From contig NC_089043.1 of NCBI RefSeq assembly GCF_034140825.1, positions 25,780,001 through 25,844,000 on the forward strand: a DNA stretch of 64,000 nucleotides, written 5' to 3'. This DNA is from Oryza sativa Japonica Group (lineage: Eukaryota > Streptophyta > Magnoliopsida > Poales > Poaceae). The notes beneath the pieces are model-generated. The model did no database searches. It saw only the letters and a program-made list of their open reading frames with translations, and was not told the DNA's origin. The position numbers and the translations under genes were made by a program. Positions 1 to 10,324 of this stretch are shown here, piece by piece (positions within the stretch are counted from its first letter, which is position 1; each line of letters starts with the position of its first letter).

Positions 1-367
1 TAAGCCCAAGGAAGAGTTCCCAGAGCATGATACTCAGATGTCAAGCATTAGATGGCATCTCTCAGAAGGTTAGCAGCATCACTACTTCACTCATATAGAT
101 GTTTGGTTTATTTTTTCTATGCTATTTTTTTTTCGTTATCATGCATGATGGCCATGCTTCTGTATATCTGCAGGTGGATTTACGGAGTTTGGGTTGATGG
201 AGCGCCTTGGGGAAGGGAAGAAACCGACGGCTATCATTGGAGAAGTCGCGGATGAGTTGGAGTTAGACCTGGTTGTCCTAAGCATGGAAGCAATACATTC
301 CAAGCACGTTGATGGGAATTTGCTGGCTGAATTCATCCCGTGCCCCGTTTTACTGCTCCCGCTCTGA
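1..367 (+). CDS. Universal-stress-protein-like, C-terminal end (partial)
   Basis: Last two exons of a gene entering from the left. The first visible exon ends at 68 before GTTAGC; the last starts at 174 after CTGCAG and runs to TGA at 365-367. The junction G|GT makes a glycine codon and the frame stays open, giving about 85 C-terminal residues. The tail reads ADELELDLVVLSMEAIHSKH, then an IPCPVLLLPL end, which fits the last strand-helix-strand of the USP / adenine-nucleotide alpha-hydrolase fold, where a hydrophobic strand ends the domain. USP proteins bind ATP or AMP and act in stress signalling; that role is inferred from the family. The nucleotide-binding N-terminal part is outside the window, so the class is only probable. 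Confidence 0.6.
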
Positions 368-535
368 AATGACCTTAGAGCTTTTCTTTCACCTGTCATG
401 ACTTGAATGGAAGGCAAATAATCTGTTTCACCTCTTTCCAGATGTAATTTCTACAGATGTCTTCTGGGTCATTTTATGGATGTACCTTCTGAATGATTTT
501 CTGTTGGATTCCATAATTTTGATTATGTGAATATC

Positions 536-541
536 AATAAA
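536..541 (+). terminator. Poly(A) signal AATAAA of the USP-like gene
   Basis: An AATAAA hexamer lies about 170 bases after the stop at 367 in an AT-rich stretch. It is a plausible near-upstream polyadenylation element; the cleavage site itself cannot be seen. Confidence 0.5.
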
Positions 542-671
542 AACATGTTTCAGGTTTTTAGATTCCCTTAAAAGGTAAAGGGTTGTCATTTACTGAATCC
601 ATGGCTATCTGAACTTGTCAAGAATCCAAGATACACCAGAAGATTGGAATTAGTTGATTCTGGCAAACCAG

Positions 672-679
672 AAAAAAAA
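672..679 (-). terminator. Pol III terminator of tRNA-Ala
   Basis: A run of eight A on the plus strand is eight T on the minus strand, starting 8 bases after the tRNA 3' end. This is the usual RNA polymerase III stop. Confidence 0.75.
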
Positions 680-686
680 GGTTAAA

Positions 687-759
687 TGGAGATGCGGGGT
701 ATCGATCCCCGTACCTCTCGCATGCTAAGCGAGCGCTCTACCATCTGAGCTACATCCCC
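687..759 (-). tRNA. tRNA-Ala (anticodon AGC)
   Basis: The reverse complement folds as a 73-nt cloverleaf with no intron. The acceptor GGGGATG pairs with CATCTCC (one G-U) and leaves discriminator A. The D arm begins TAGCTCAGATGGTAGAGC, which is also the internal A box. The anticodon loop TTAGCAT sits on a CTCGC/GCGAG stem and gives anticodon AGC. The T arm CGGGG-ATCGATA-CCCCG contains the B box. CCA is not encoded, as expected in eukaryotes. A T-run terminator follows. It decodes GCU/GCC alanine codons, by I34 wobble after editing. Confidence 0.96.
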
Positions 760-1166
760 ATGTTGGGGTCATTTCTTATTAGTTCATTCTACTATTGGAC
801 AACACAAAGACCAAATGTAGGCAGAAAGGCAGTGGATCGAATGAAAGTCACACGGGCGCAAATGCCATTTACGAACAAATGAGAGCGAACTGAACTTGTC
901 ATGTTCAAAACATTGTGCCCCAAGGATTGAACGGTACAGTATTTCAGGAAAGAATACATTGCCTTCTAAGCGGTTTGAGTGATAAAAAAATTGTTAAAAA
1001 CATAAAACACACTGAATTAAATGTCAACGGTTCCATGGTTTCAACTATCCCAGAAAAGCAGGGTTGGCATTTCGAGATCTTCCGTCTCTTAAAACTGAAT
1101 GGATGCCCATGCTTCAAAATGAAACCCTTGAGGCAGCAACTGAAAGCATGAAAAGAAATCACCAAT

Positions 1167-4100
1167 CTAAAAGTCGTCATCGTCCTCCTCAGCCATGTGT
1201 TTTGCTAGTTCTTCCTCCTGTTGGAGCCTCTCGCGCCTCTTCTCAGCACTCTCCTTTTCCTTGTGAGAATTCGGAGGGAACCTCAGTGCTTTGACCGCTT
1301 CGTTGTGCATGTTCAAGCAAAATGCAATCCTTGAATTGAAAGCAATCTGTGGCTCATTCGTTGAGTAGACATCACCAGTCTCTTTTGACACCATCCAACC
1401 ATTGGCATGATCAATGGTGGCATCAATTGCCCCATCCCTGATTGCTTTGGCTACAATACTTTCAGCATCAGCAACAGGGTTCTCTGAGTCCAACCTCAGC
1501 TTCTTGGCAATGTCAGCAAGGGAGATCCGTGAGTATGAAATGCTTATGTTGCGCAATCCAGTCCGAATGACATTGTGGCGCAGCCTCACTATCAAATTGC
1601 GCGTCCTATCCGCGCTGAAAGTGCTAGCAAATTTTTCTGCCACTGCTCTGAACAATTCAAGGTCCCCAACTCGAACAGCCTGTAGATCATACATAAAAAG
1701 AAACAGTTAAAACTGTACTGCTTAGCAGTATGTTGTATTTTTCCACAGAAGTAGAACTTACATTTGTAAGCTCAAAATATGGTGCCAAAGCAGCCTTCAT
1801 TCCTTTCTGCATAAAAACAGTTCTCTCTGGTATTTCTCCTAAAAGTAATCTCACTATGATAGCCCACTTGTTGCACTGAACTCGGAACCCACGAGCTGTA
1901 GTGGGTGCCTTTCGAGCAGCTTGCAGTAGGCTTTCCTTTGCATCAGTGTACTCCAACTGAATTGTCCTAATTTTTCCCAAGTAGAACAGATACCTGCAGA
2001 ACTGCGATAGCAATAGAAGTTAGCACTTGTTTGACTACATAATAAGATGGCATAATGCAATTTCACCGTTCAGTAATCATTAAATTGATAATCAGCCTCA
2101 GTACAATTTATCAAATGAATTAACAAGTGAGCTAGTTGATGAATTACCTGCTGATTAGAATGTGCTTCAAAACGCGGTGCCTTGGACCTAAGCTTTTCTG
2201 CTTGGTCATACAAGTTGTAGTGCAGGTAGTTGCGAAGAAGCAGGTTGAGTAGAGTTTCCTGCCATATAAAATATTAGTCATTTTCTGTAGTTTGACAACG
2301 CTTATGTAATCATTAAAGTGAAAGTAGGCATGGACACAACCTGACCAAGCTCATCACGATGTAAAGTTGCCATTCTGTGCAATGCCAGAAGAGTTCTGAA
2401 AAAACACAGCATGTAACAAGTAAATCAAAACAGAAGAAAAGAAGAGCTTATTAGGTACCTAGGAATTACTGAAAAGTAATAACACAACTGAAGAAGGCAT
2501 TCCTAATACCACAGATTGAGAGCCATGATTCAATGAACTCACCCACGAATTTCAGCAAGGCTGCTGGTGAGTTCGTGGACATAAGAGTAATAGGTGAAAA
2601 CCCTAGAAGCTAAAACATCGACTGTTCTCCTGTTAAGATTCTTCAAACGAGTAATGCTTGCAGAAGCACATGCTTTAGCCTGAACAAAAAGCATCAGATT
2701 AGTAAGTTATCACCTAGAACAAAAAAAAAAAGGAGGCAAATCTCAGTCATACCTCATCATATTTCTTATTATCAATAAGGAAAATCAGCACAAGCAAGTA
2801 ACAGTATATTTCAATCTCTGGGAGACCATGCTTAATTGACACTTGAGCCGCTGGAGCTGCCAAATCAACATCCATTTCACTCCCATCTTCCTAAAAAATC
2901 AGCATTATATGAATGTTAAGAATATATAAAAAAAAATAGAGACATCAGTTTCAAAAAAATTAAGATATATACGGTAGAAGTGAAACAAACTACAGCTCCT
3001 AAAGACCGAACCGGAGGCTATCAAGCATCAGAGCACAAGAAACCTATCTCTTCAACAGTGGAAGTAGTAGCGCAACAAAATGATTTAAACAAATCACTGG
3101 ATCACAAATACAACTACAGTTTCTTCATAACAATGATCTCTTCAGAGCATTCAAGAAGGCGCTAGGCGCTAGCTGGTGGCACCTAGCGCCTAATTGGTGC
3201 CTAGGCCCTGCCTGGATCAGACCAGCTAGTCAAATCCAAGAAATTGGCAAGCACACATGAAAATTAGACTATACAACACTAAAATAGCAACAAAATACCC
3301 ACCAAGCAAGTTCAGCCACCATCTAACGCCTAATCACAGAGGCTACCTGCTACCTAGCGCCGACTTTTAGAAGACTGATTCTGAGTTCCCCTTTCTTCCA
3401 AAGAGATAAAAAATTCTGAATGATCTACCATGTGTTTAACAAGCCAAGCCGATGAAACAAAAACATCACATGTGACATCTAAATTATTTTCATCTGCCTC
3501 CAAATTCAAAAGATCAATGTTGCTATATTTTTCGAGTCAAACGGCTATCTTCTAAACAGTAAACAGCTCTAATATACAGAACTCTACTGTGCCATCACAT
3601 CAGCGATGAAATAAGCAGCCAAGCATCCCGAAAATCCCCCCCCCCCCCTTTTTTTTCTCAGTTTCATAATCCTAAGATGCAAGCATCGCCAGTCATTTAT
3701 TCCCCATCACCCATCTAGTAAGTAGCAACTAAGTTCACCCACCGAATTCCTCCGATTCAGTGTAGAAATTACCTTGGGCAGGAGGGAGGAAAGGCGGGCG
3801 AAGGCTTCCGAGGAATGCGGCAGCGCGAAGGCGAGGAAGGCGGCGACGTCACGGGCGGCGAGGCGGCGGCGGAGCGCGACGGTGAGGCGCACGGCGCGGG
3901 AGATCCGGCGAACCTCCTTGGTCAGCGACCCGGCCTCGATCACCGACGCGATCTCCTTCAGATCTGCACGCACCGCCGCGCAAACCCAAACAAACCAAAC
4001 CAAACAAAAAAAAAAACTCAGTTACTCTCTCTCTCCCCCGCCGAAAGCTAAGCTAGGGTTTTGTGGAGCCCGAGAGGAGGTCCGGCTACTTACGCTGCAA

Positions 4101-4172
4101 GGTGGAGGCCGCGGGCGGTGGCGCGGCGGCGGGCTGGGGCTGGGAGTCGTTCATCTCGACGTCCTCCGGCAT
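1167..4172 (-). CDS. RPN3: 26S proteasome non-ATPase subunit 3 (RPN3/PSMD3)
   Basis: Eight exons: 4172-4094, 3963-3773, 2890-2753, 2679-2543, 2395-2341, 2258-2148, 2001-1762, 1679-1167, joining to 487 aa, the usual length for plant RPN3. All junctions are GT-AG and phases agree. The start MPEDVEMND is the first ATG of the joined frame and is followed by a Pro/Ala-rich stretch. The body carries helical repeats and, in the last two exons (from about residue 238), the PCI domain with the tract [16 protein letters not shown]. It ends in [15 protein letters not shown] and an acidic EEDDDDF tail, typical of the family. RPN3 is a lid subunit of the 19S regulatory particle; its PCI domain joins the horseshoe that carries the RPN11 deubiquitinase. 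Intron 2 (2891-3772) holds a short inverted repeat and a C13T8 run. Confidence 0.96.
3164..3191. repeat. Short inverted repeat in RPN3 intron 2
   Basis: AGGCGCTAG (3164-3172) and CTAGCGCCT (3183-3191) are perfect 9-base arms around a 10-base loop. Further copies of the GGCGCTAG / CCTAGCGCC / GCCTAGG theme lie at 3159-3213 and near 3353. It looks like a decayed repeat fragment in the large intron; I cannot name the family. Confidence 0.5.
3636..3656. repeat. C13-T8 homopolymer run in RPN3 intron 2
   Basis: Thirteen C followed by eight T. The length is uncertain in any assembly. It does not touch a splice site. Confidence 0.8.
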
Positions 4173-4746
4173 GGCTGGCGGCGTCGGCGACGGCGACGAG
4201 GTCGGGTGCGATGCGTGCGGGGGAAGAGAAGAAGAGAAGAGCAAAGGATAATATCGCGACAAGTGTGGCCTATTCCGGTTCACTGCCTCTCGCGAGAAGT
4301 TCAGCCGTTTTGTGCAAAATTCCTTTCGTTTCGTTTCGTTTCGTGCAAAATCCCTTTCTGTTTACATATGATGTATATAGTTCGAATTTGAATACCCACG
4401 TGAGTTTTGAAAAATTTTCAGGACTTGGCCAGCCATCCCTTTTAGAGCGTTCTCGGTGCGAGGATAAATAAAACCTTACGACAAAAATCTAACTAGCACA
4501 TTATGATAGTCGATAGATGCATGTATTAGAAAAAATAGAAATCAAACTCAGCCGATTAAGCGCAAATATTTGGTGCACATGGCCTATAAAATTTTGTTTG
4601 CACAAAGAGGGGTGGGCATGAGTGATTTTTTTATACAATCCCCATATATTGATGCTAACGTTGTTGCTACCGAACCAAAGTCCCGTTCGTCTTTCATGAG
4701 CTATAATGGTTAAACCACTTTATGTGCCTATTATATTTAAGATATT

Positions 4747-4875
4747 GGGTGCGTTCGGAATAGCTGGCTGTGACAATAGCAGCATTGCTTCTATAGGATT
4801 CGGTAAGCAATTTATGCTAGGAGGGCTGCAGTGCTGTGGCTGTACAACCACAGCCCAGCTGAACGGAATAGACCC
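4747..4875. mobile_element. Small element with imperfect terminal inverted repeats
   Basis: The left end GGGTGCGTTCGGAATAGCTG and the inverted right end (GGGTCTATTCCGTTCAGCTG) match imperfectly but through their whole length. The ~129-bp size and lack of coding fit a non-autonomous DNA element (MITE). The family is not determined and no clear target duplication is seen. Confidence 0.5.
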
Positions 4876-5092
4876 ATTGTCAATATCATCAGTAACCCAA
4901 TACACATAATATTATGTATATTATTATAAGTCGAACTATTGATAATAATAACCTTGTATGTTATAAGTATATGAGTGCCAAAAATCTTAGCTTTTAGCTA
5001 TTTGAGTGGCAAATCCTTAGTCTTCTATTAGTTTTGTTGTTGAATTGTATTACACATTGACAATAAAATTATAAAATCGTTGTACTTTTAGG

Positions 5093-5415
5093 ACATGTTT
5101 AACAGGGTTTCAACGTCTAAATTTAACTTGAAGAGCTGGCTTTGAAGTGAAGCTTGACTTCAAGAGCTGAGACCCATTCGTTAGGTTTCCAACTTACATA
5201 TTTAATTTAAAAAGTTGTGGATCTAACTAAATCCAGTTCAGTTTATTTTGTGAGAGCTCACCAACTAAAGTATAGCTGAAACCGTTTGTATAGCTGAAAC
5301 CGTTTGGTTGAGGTTCAGGAGAGATAGAACTATGGCAGATCAAGTTTGAAATAAAGTTATGTAGTTTAAATCGGTCTGGAGAGAAGTTATCGTGCAGCCT
5401 GCCAAACAGGCTCTG
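5093..5415. mobile_element. MITE-like element of the 'CTGTTTGGCAG' type
   Basis: Starts near GGACATGTTTAACAGGG and ends near CTGCCAAACAGGCTC, loosely inverted ends. Inside, TATAGCTGAAACCGTTTG is repeated twice in tandem (about 5271-5306). Related text occurs at 15645-15815, 22498-23323 and near 37500-37620. No coding capacity. Confidence 0.4.
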
Positions 5416-5947
5416 CCTCTTACTGTTAGCGTCGCACCATCTGAGACTGAACTGATTAGTGATTATTACAGTTTAGAAAGTTCTTGTACCGTAGCGCTCG
5501 ATCATTTGAATTGACGGAGAAATCCTCCATTGCAAATGAGACTAGAACTTGGGAAATAACATTTTTCTTCAGGTTTTTGCATTTGCTCCCGAGTCCCGAC
5601 TGAAAAAAAAAGTGAAAATCCAACTGCATTTGCGCGTTCACTATTTGAAGCTGGCACATTATAAGATGGCAACAGGATTTCGGTTTATATAAAAATTGAA
5701 AGAATGCACTGCTCTAAACCTTTACCAACTGAACACTACAATTAGTTTGCAACTACTACTGGAAGAAAAACAAACATTATAGAGACTATCCTACAAACCT
5801 AGTTAAAAATCAAAATCCGGCAGCATTCTAACAGAATGTCAAGCTTATACAGAGTATGGTGTTAACCCATAAACAACACAGATGATACATCTTCATACTT
5901 GGAGCAGGCATCCAACAAACAACAGCTTTGGAATAGCAGCAGCCAGC

Positions 5948-8530
5948 TTAGGCGCCAACTGCAGTAGCATGCATAACGCCATTGACGTTGCCACCGCGTC
6001 CTCTACCTCGGACCGGGCCTCTCCCACGGCCTCGACCACGACCACGGCCTGCTTCATAATATAGGAGATGCAGCAGATTAACGTATCACGTTATGTACAA
6101 GGTCATTGATAGATGGGCAGATTAACATATCATGTAACCACCTCGGGGCGGCGCGTGAACTGGTGCCTCATCATAGTATCCTCCATCTTGCTGATAATCA
6201 GGTTGTGCTCCATAGCCGCCACCTCTCCTGCCACGGCCCCTAAAACCACGCCCTCTTCCACGGGTGTACCCGTTGCCCGCATATGCAGGAGGAGCATGGT
6301 CATCCTCCCATCCACCATCAGCATAGTCCATGTAACCATTTCCTGAAATCAGTATGTAAGGAAAAGCTGCACATTTTTATACTCTGAATAAGATTTACTT
6401 AACAGCATTTAGCCTCACCACGTGTGCCTCTGCCTCTTCCCCTTCCACGACCTTGACCACCACGGCCTCTCCCTCGGCCAGCAGGTGAGGGAGCATCTAC
6501 AATCACCATTAAATATTAAGCCAAAAAGAATATATAAGATGTTAAAGATATTACAAGTGAATTCATCATAGTACCTTCTTCGTTCTCGTATTCAACCAAA
6601 GGCTTAACCTTATCAGCAGGCAACGGAGATTGATATCTGTATATACAATAATTAATAAATAATTAACATATTTATTGCTACTTTGCTATCTTAGAAGTTC
6701 ATACGGCAAGCTGATCACATTGTATAGATACAGATGTAACAATTACAGTGGTGCCTAAAAACAGATCACATTACCACATATTAACCATACACAAATTGAT
6801 GTTATGTAAAATGTCTAATTGAACAGACTACAGCATTATCATTTCACAGCACCAATTGAAAAGGGTCTACATACTCTCCGGACAATCCACTAAAGCATAT
6901 AAATGATAGAAACATATTAGAAAAAAAAATCCTCAAGACTCATATACAGTTAAACAAAAACAGAATACATACCCGATGGAGGATGTGTCCAGCTCCTTCT
7001 TTGAAAGGGTAATAGTTATCATAGATACATGCCTTGTTGTCTCAAGTCTGCAGAGGAGGAAAAGGGATAAATAAAAGACCAAATAAATATCTATACAGCA
7101 CTACTTGAAATTGGAAAGTGGTCACTTCTTACGGGAGCAAGCCTTCCTCCAGTGGCTCCCACATATCAGTGATATCAGTAGATCCAGTGGTGGTGTTTTG
7201 GTGGAGACCAACAATTCTTCTCTGGAGAACAAAGGAGAATCCAACACTTAAAAAATGTCAAAAGTAGTGTTTACAAGGAGCAACCATAGGTACCTTGATC
7301 AGCTCTGCAATCATCACAGTTTTGTTGATTGCCCTCCCCATTGCCTTGAATACAACTTCATCGGAACCTTTATCCTTTTGTGAACAATTAAATATGCAAA
7401 GGATTAGCTACAGAACCATGACATTCAATATAAAACAAAATATGGCATGCTATATTTGACCATGCAAAAAAATGTTATATAATATCTTGTATGTTGAAAG
7501 CGCTTCAGCAATATCAGACAGGACGAATAGGTCCAAAGCCCATGTAATAGGTCAAGCAATTAATATATCCAACATCTCAAAGTGCTTCTCAAAGCAGGGT
7601 TTTGCACGCGAAGCTACTTCCTATGAGAAAGAAACATGTTGCAAGGTAGTTGAGGGCTTGGGGCCCAAAAAGAAACATAGGAGGAGAAATTACAAATTAG
7701 AGAAACATGGATGCGACAGTACTACAGTCACAATCAATTTCATATTACATGAAGACATCAGTGCTCCATGTACTACAGCGGACAGCGCCATTGCAGAAAA
7801 AAAAAAAGGGAACATGATTGGAGTAGAAATATCTACATAAAGCATGGCAACTTAACACCTCCATCGTTGGTTGATGTACACACACAATGGCATGGCACAT
7901 CACTGATCACTCACACCAAAAAGACTACAACTTTTCTAGCCACGTCTTTTCATTTTATCCAAAATAGAAACTCAGCTGAGATTAATTTTGAGTTTTAGCA
8001 AGCACAATGCCGTCGCCTATATAGTACAGAAATTGGCGGCGACTGCCCGATGATGTTACATCACGTGACTATTCAGCATACTGTAAACCATGCAGCAATT
8101 ACCTAGTAGCAATAGTTATAGAAGCCATAATGGAACACAAAGGAAATCCTGCCTAGCCTAACAAAGCATAATAAAGTAGAAAAGATAATCTGCTCATCTC
8201 ACTCAATTTGCATTAAAAAACACAAAAGCTTTTAGCGCATAGTACTACAACATTTCGTACGGCCCAATCATTCAGCTTTCTTTTCAATCACAACCACAAA
8301 ACCCCCCGAAACAGTTATCACCGACCAATCCACAAGCCCTACCAAACCAACCCAAAAAAACATTCTGGCGCTAAAACGAAAAATTCAAACTGCAAGCGTA
8401 GGTGTACCTGGAGCAAGGTGGTCGCGTAGGTGATGTAGTTGCGCATCCTCCCCTGCGTGGTGATGCGGATCTCGTTCTCCTTGATGGGCGCCTCCTCCCT
8501 CGGCTTCTCCACCCTCTGGTACCGATCCAT
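5948..8530 (-). CDS. Alba-domain nucleic-acid-binding protein with RGG tail
   Basis: Eight exons: 8530-8408, 7374-7294, 7221-7133, 7047-6973, 6636-6575, 6496-6419, 6342-6142, 6048-5948; all GT-AG, phases close to 269 aa. It starts MDRYQRVEKPREEAPIKENE. The Alba fold covers about residues 19-125 (tracts EIRITTQGRMRNYITYA, KAMGRAINKTVMIAELIKR, ISMI-like VSMITITLSKKELD). From about residue 144 the chain is an RGG/RG-rich tail with aromatic DYA/YYDE interruptions and ends VNGVMHATAVGA. Plant Alba proteins of this long RGG type bind RNA, DNA or RNA-DNA hybrids; the tail is a typical methylation and phase-separation region. A 5'UTR intron is also visible (8546-8644). The 1-kb first coding intron holds no gene. 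The family call is secure; the exact paralogue is not. Confidence 0.95.
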
Positions 8531-8746
8531 CCCTCCTCTCCTCAACTGCACACCACAATGCCGACCCACCCAACTCAGATCCGGAGAGGACGCGAAGAGC
8601 GGCGCGTGGGGTGGGGGTGAAACAGTGAGAGGGGGAGCGGTTACCTTGCGCTCGAGCGGCGGCGGGCTAGCTCGTCGGCGATGCTGCGGCGGTGGGGGTG
8701 GCGGTGGAGGAGGGAAACCGGCGGGGGAGGAGGGGAGGAGGAGAGC

Positions 8747-8752
8747 TTTATA
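8747..8752 (-). promoter_or_regulatory. TATA box of the Alba gene
   Basis: TATAAA on the minus strand within GGCCGTATAAAGCTC, 217 bases upstream of the ATG. The distance is explained by a 5'UTR intron with donor AAG|GTAACC at 8644 and acceptor TGCAG at 8546. A telo-box-like AGGGTTTT (about 8799-8806) lies just upstream, common in promoters of translation and RNA-binding genes. Confidence 0.55.
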
Positions 8753-9680
8753 CGGCCGCCGCCTCGGCTCGGCGCGAGGGACCCGGTCGCGCGCGTCTAG
8801 GGTTTTCGCATGTGGAGTTACGAAACTGCCCCCACTCGAGCTCGAAGTTGCCCTCTCGACGGCCGGATCTCCGCTGGCGGTGTCGGGATGAACGGCCAGG
8901 ATTGGTCTTGGCAAAGCGTACGGGACACAGTTTGTGGGCCTGTGGGCTTGAGTTGCTTGGGCCGAATGAGTGATGGGCCTTGATGTATGTGTGTTTGGGC
9001 TGCAATTGCTCCAGAATTTCAAGAGAACCTGCCTTTTTTTCCTTTTTTTTAGAGTAATAAAGGTTTCATCGTAAACTTCAGCAGCTTGCCAAACAAAGAC
9101 TAAGACTAAGAGTAGGAAAAAAAAAGAGTGCAGGCGTGACAGGAATAACATCCATGATTGGGTTGAAAATGGCATAAGCTTGTCAAAACAGTAATACTAG
9201 TTTCAAGAGGGATTTACAAGCTCTGTTTAACTTTAATTTTATGTCCTGTAAAACCATATCCTAAAAGAATCTAAAATGTGAAGCTTGAAAGGTTAAAATT
9301 ACATACGGATGAACTCAAACGCACACTCTCTCCAATTATATATATAGGCCAGTATCATCATTAATCTATTGAGTCAATACATCAAAATCCTGTATACATG
9401 TGCATCAATCCACCTGAAACAAACCCTCAGTGGAATGCATTATTATGAGGTTTATACATATGAACACGTAAAAAAAATCAACTGAAAAATGGCCTCTCTA
9501 TGACGATTCTTGTGAGTGTGATCTATCCTCTCTACAACTCTACAACTCCTATAGCCCTACAGCAACTACAAAAACAAGGAAGAAAAAGAATGTGATCCTA
9601 TGTGTAATCAAATCATCAATACAGGATAATGGAGCTCTGAAGCTATGGTGGCTGGAGCTGAGCTGATCAGAATTCAGAAT
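8753..9680. other. Intergenic between Alba and aspartyl protease genes
   Basis: Distal Alba promoter on the left and 3' flank of the aspartyl protease gene on the right. Contains GGGCC(T/C)-type motifs around 8937-8998 (TGGGCC, site II-like elements in housekeeping promoters). I see no other gene and no clear mobile element. Confidence 0.5.
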
Positions 9681-10264
9681 TCAGAGAACGATGAGGAATA
9701 GGAGAACAATGGTGGCGGAAACGCTCTGCGGTTGCAGCGGTGAGCTTGCTGAAGGCATCACATTGACCTGGGTGCCGTTTGGCAAAGCTCCTTTGGCTGC
9801 TTCAGGGGTGTAGCTACTCGGACCAAGACCGGGTTTCGAAGGAACAGCTGAAGGGCTGGGGTTCACCGGAAGTCTGCTCGATTCGTCGAAGTTGTAGCCT
9901 GATGACAGACACAATTTTTCAGGGCATTGTTCTAGCTAAGGTATGAGTTGAAACTGAAGAATAGTTTTGAGGAATATGGAGGTACTTACAGTTGAAGTTT
10001 TTCCAGCCCAACACCATTCTCTCTCGGTCAAAGACGACCTTCAGTCCAGACATGAAATTCTCTGCACCCAAAGTAACGGGAGAGAGTAAAAATCAGTGAT
10101 ATTGATTATTGTCGTTTATCATATTGTGAAGAATTTAAAAGAAAACATTTGTTGACCCAAATAATGTATATTAATTTAGTAGTACATCATAAAGAAAAGG
10201 GGAATTTGAACATCAAGGCAATAGCTGGAATTTTCTTTAGGCACCATGGAGCACCAAACAAATT

Positions 10265-10324
<60 letters not shown>

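Larger units (their letters stand above)
4173..5947. other. Intergenic: RPN3 promoter side and Alba 3' side
   Basis: RPN3 reads leftward from 4172, so 4173 onward is its promoter; four TTTCG pentamers occur at about 4325-4346, with no clear TATA box. Two inverted-repeat elements, at about 4747-4875 and 5093-5415, are listed separately. The rest is AT-rich and I see no gene. Confidence 0.6.

Noticed and set aside
8339-9175. Open 278-codon minus-strand frame containing the Alba exon 1
   Set aside because: The upstream part crosses the promoter and 5'UTR intron and is Pro-rich noise; the true start is the ATG at 8530.
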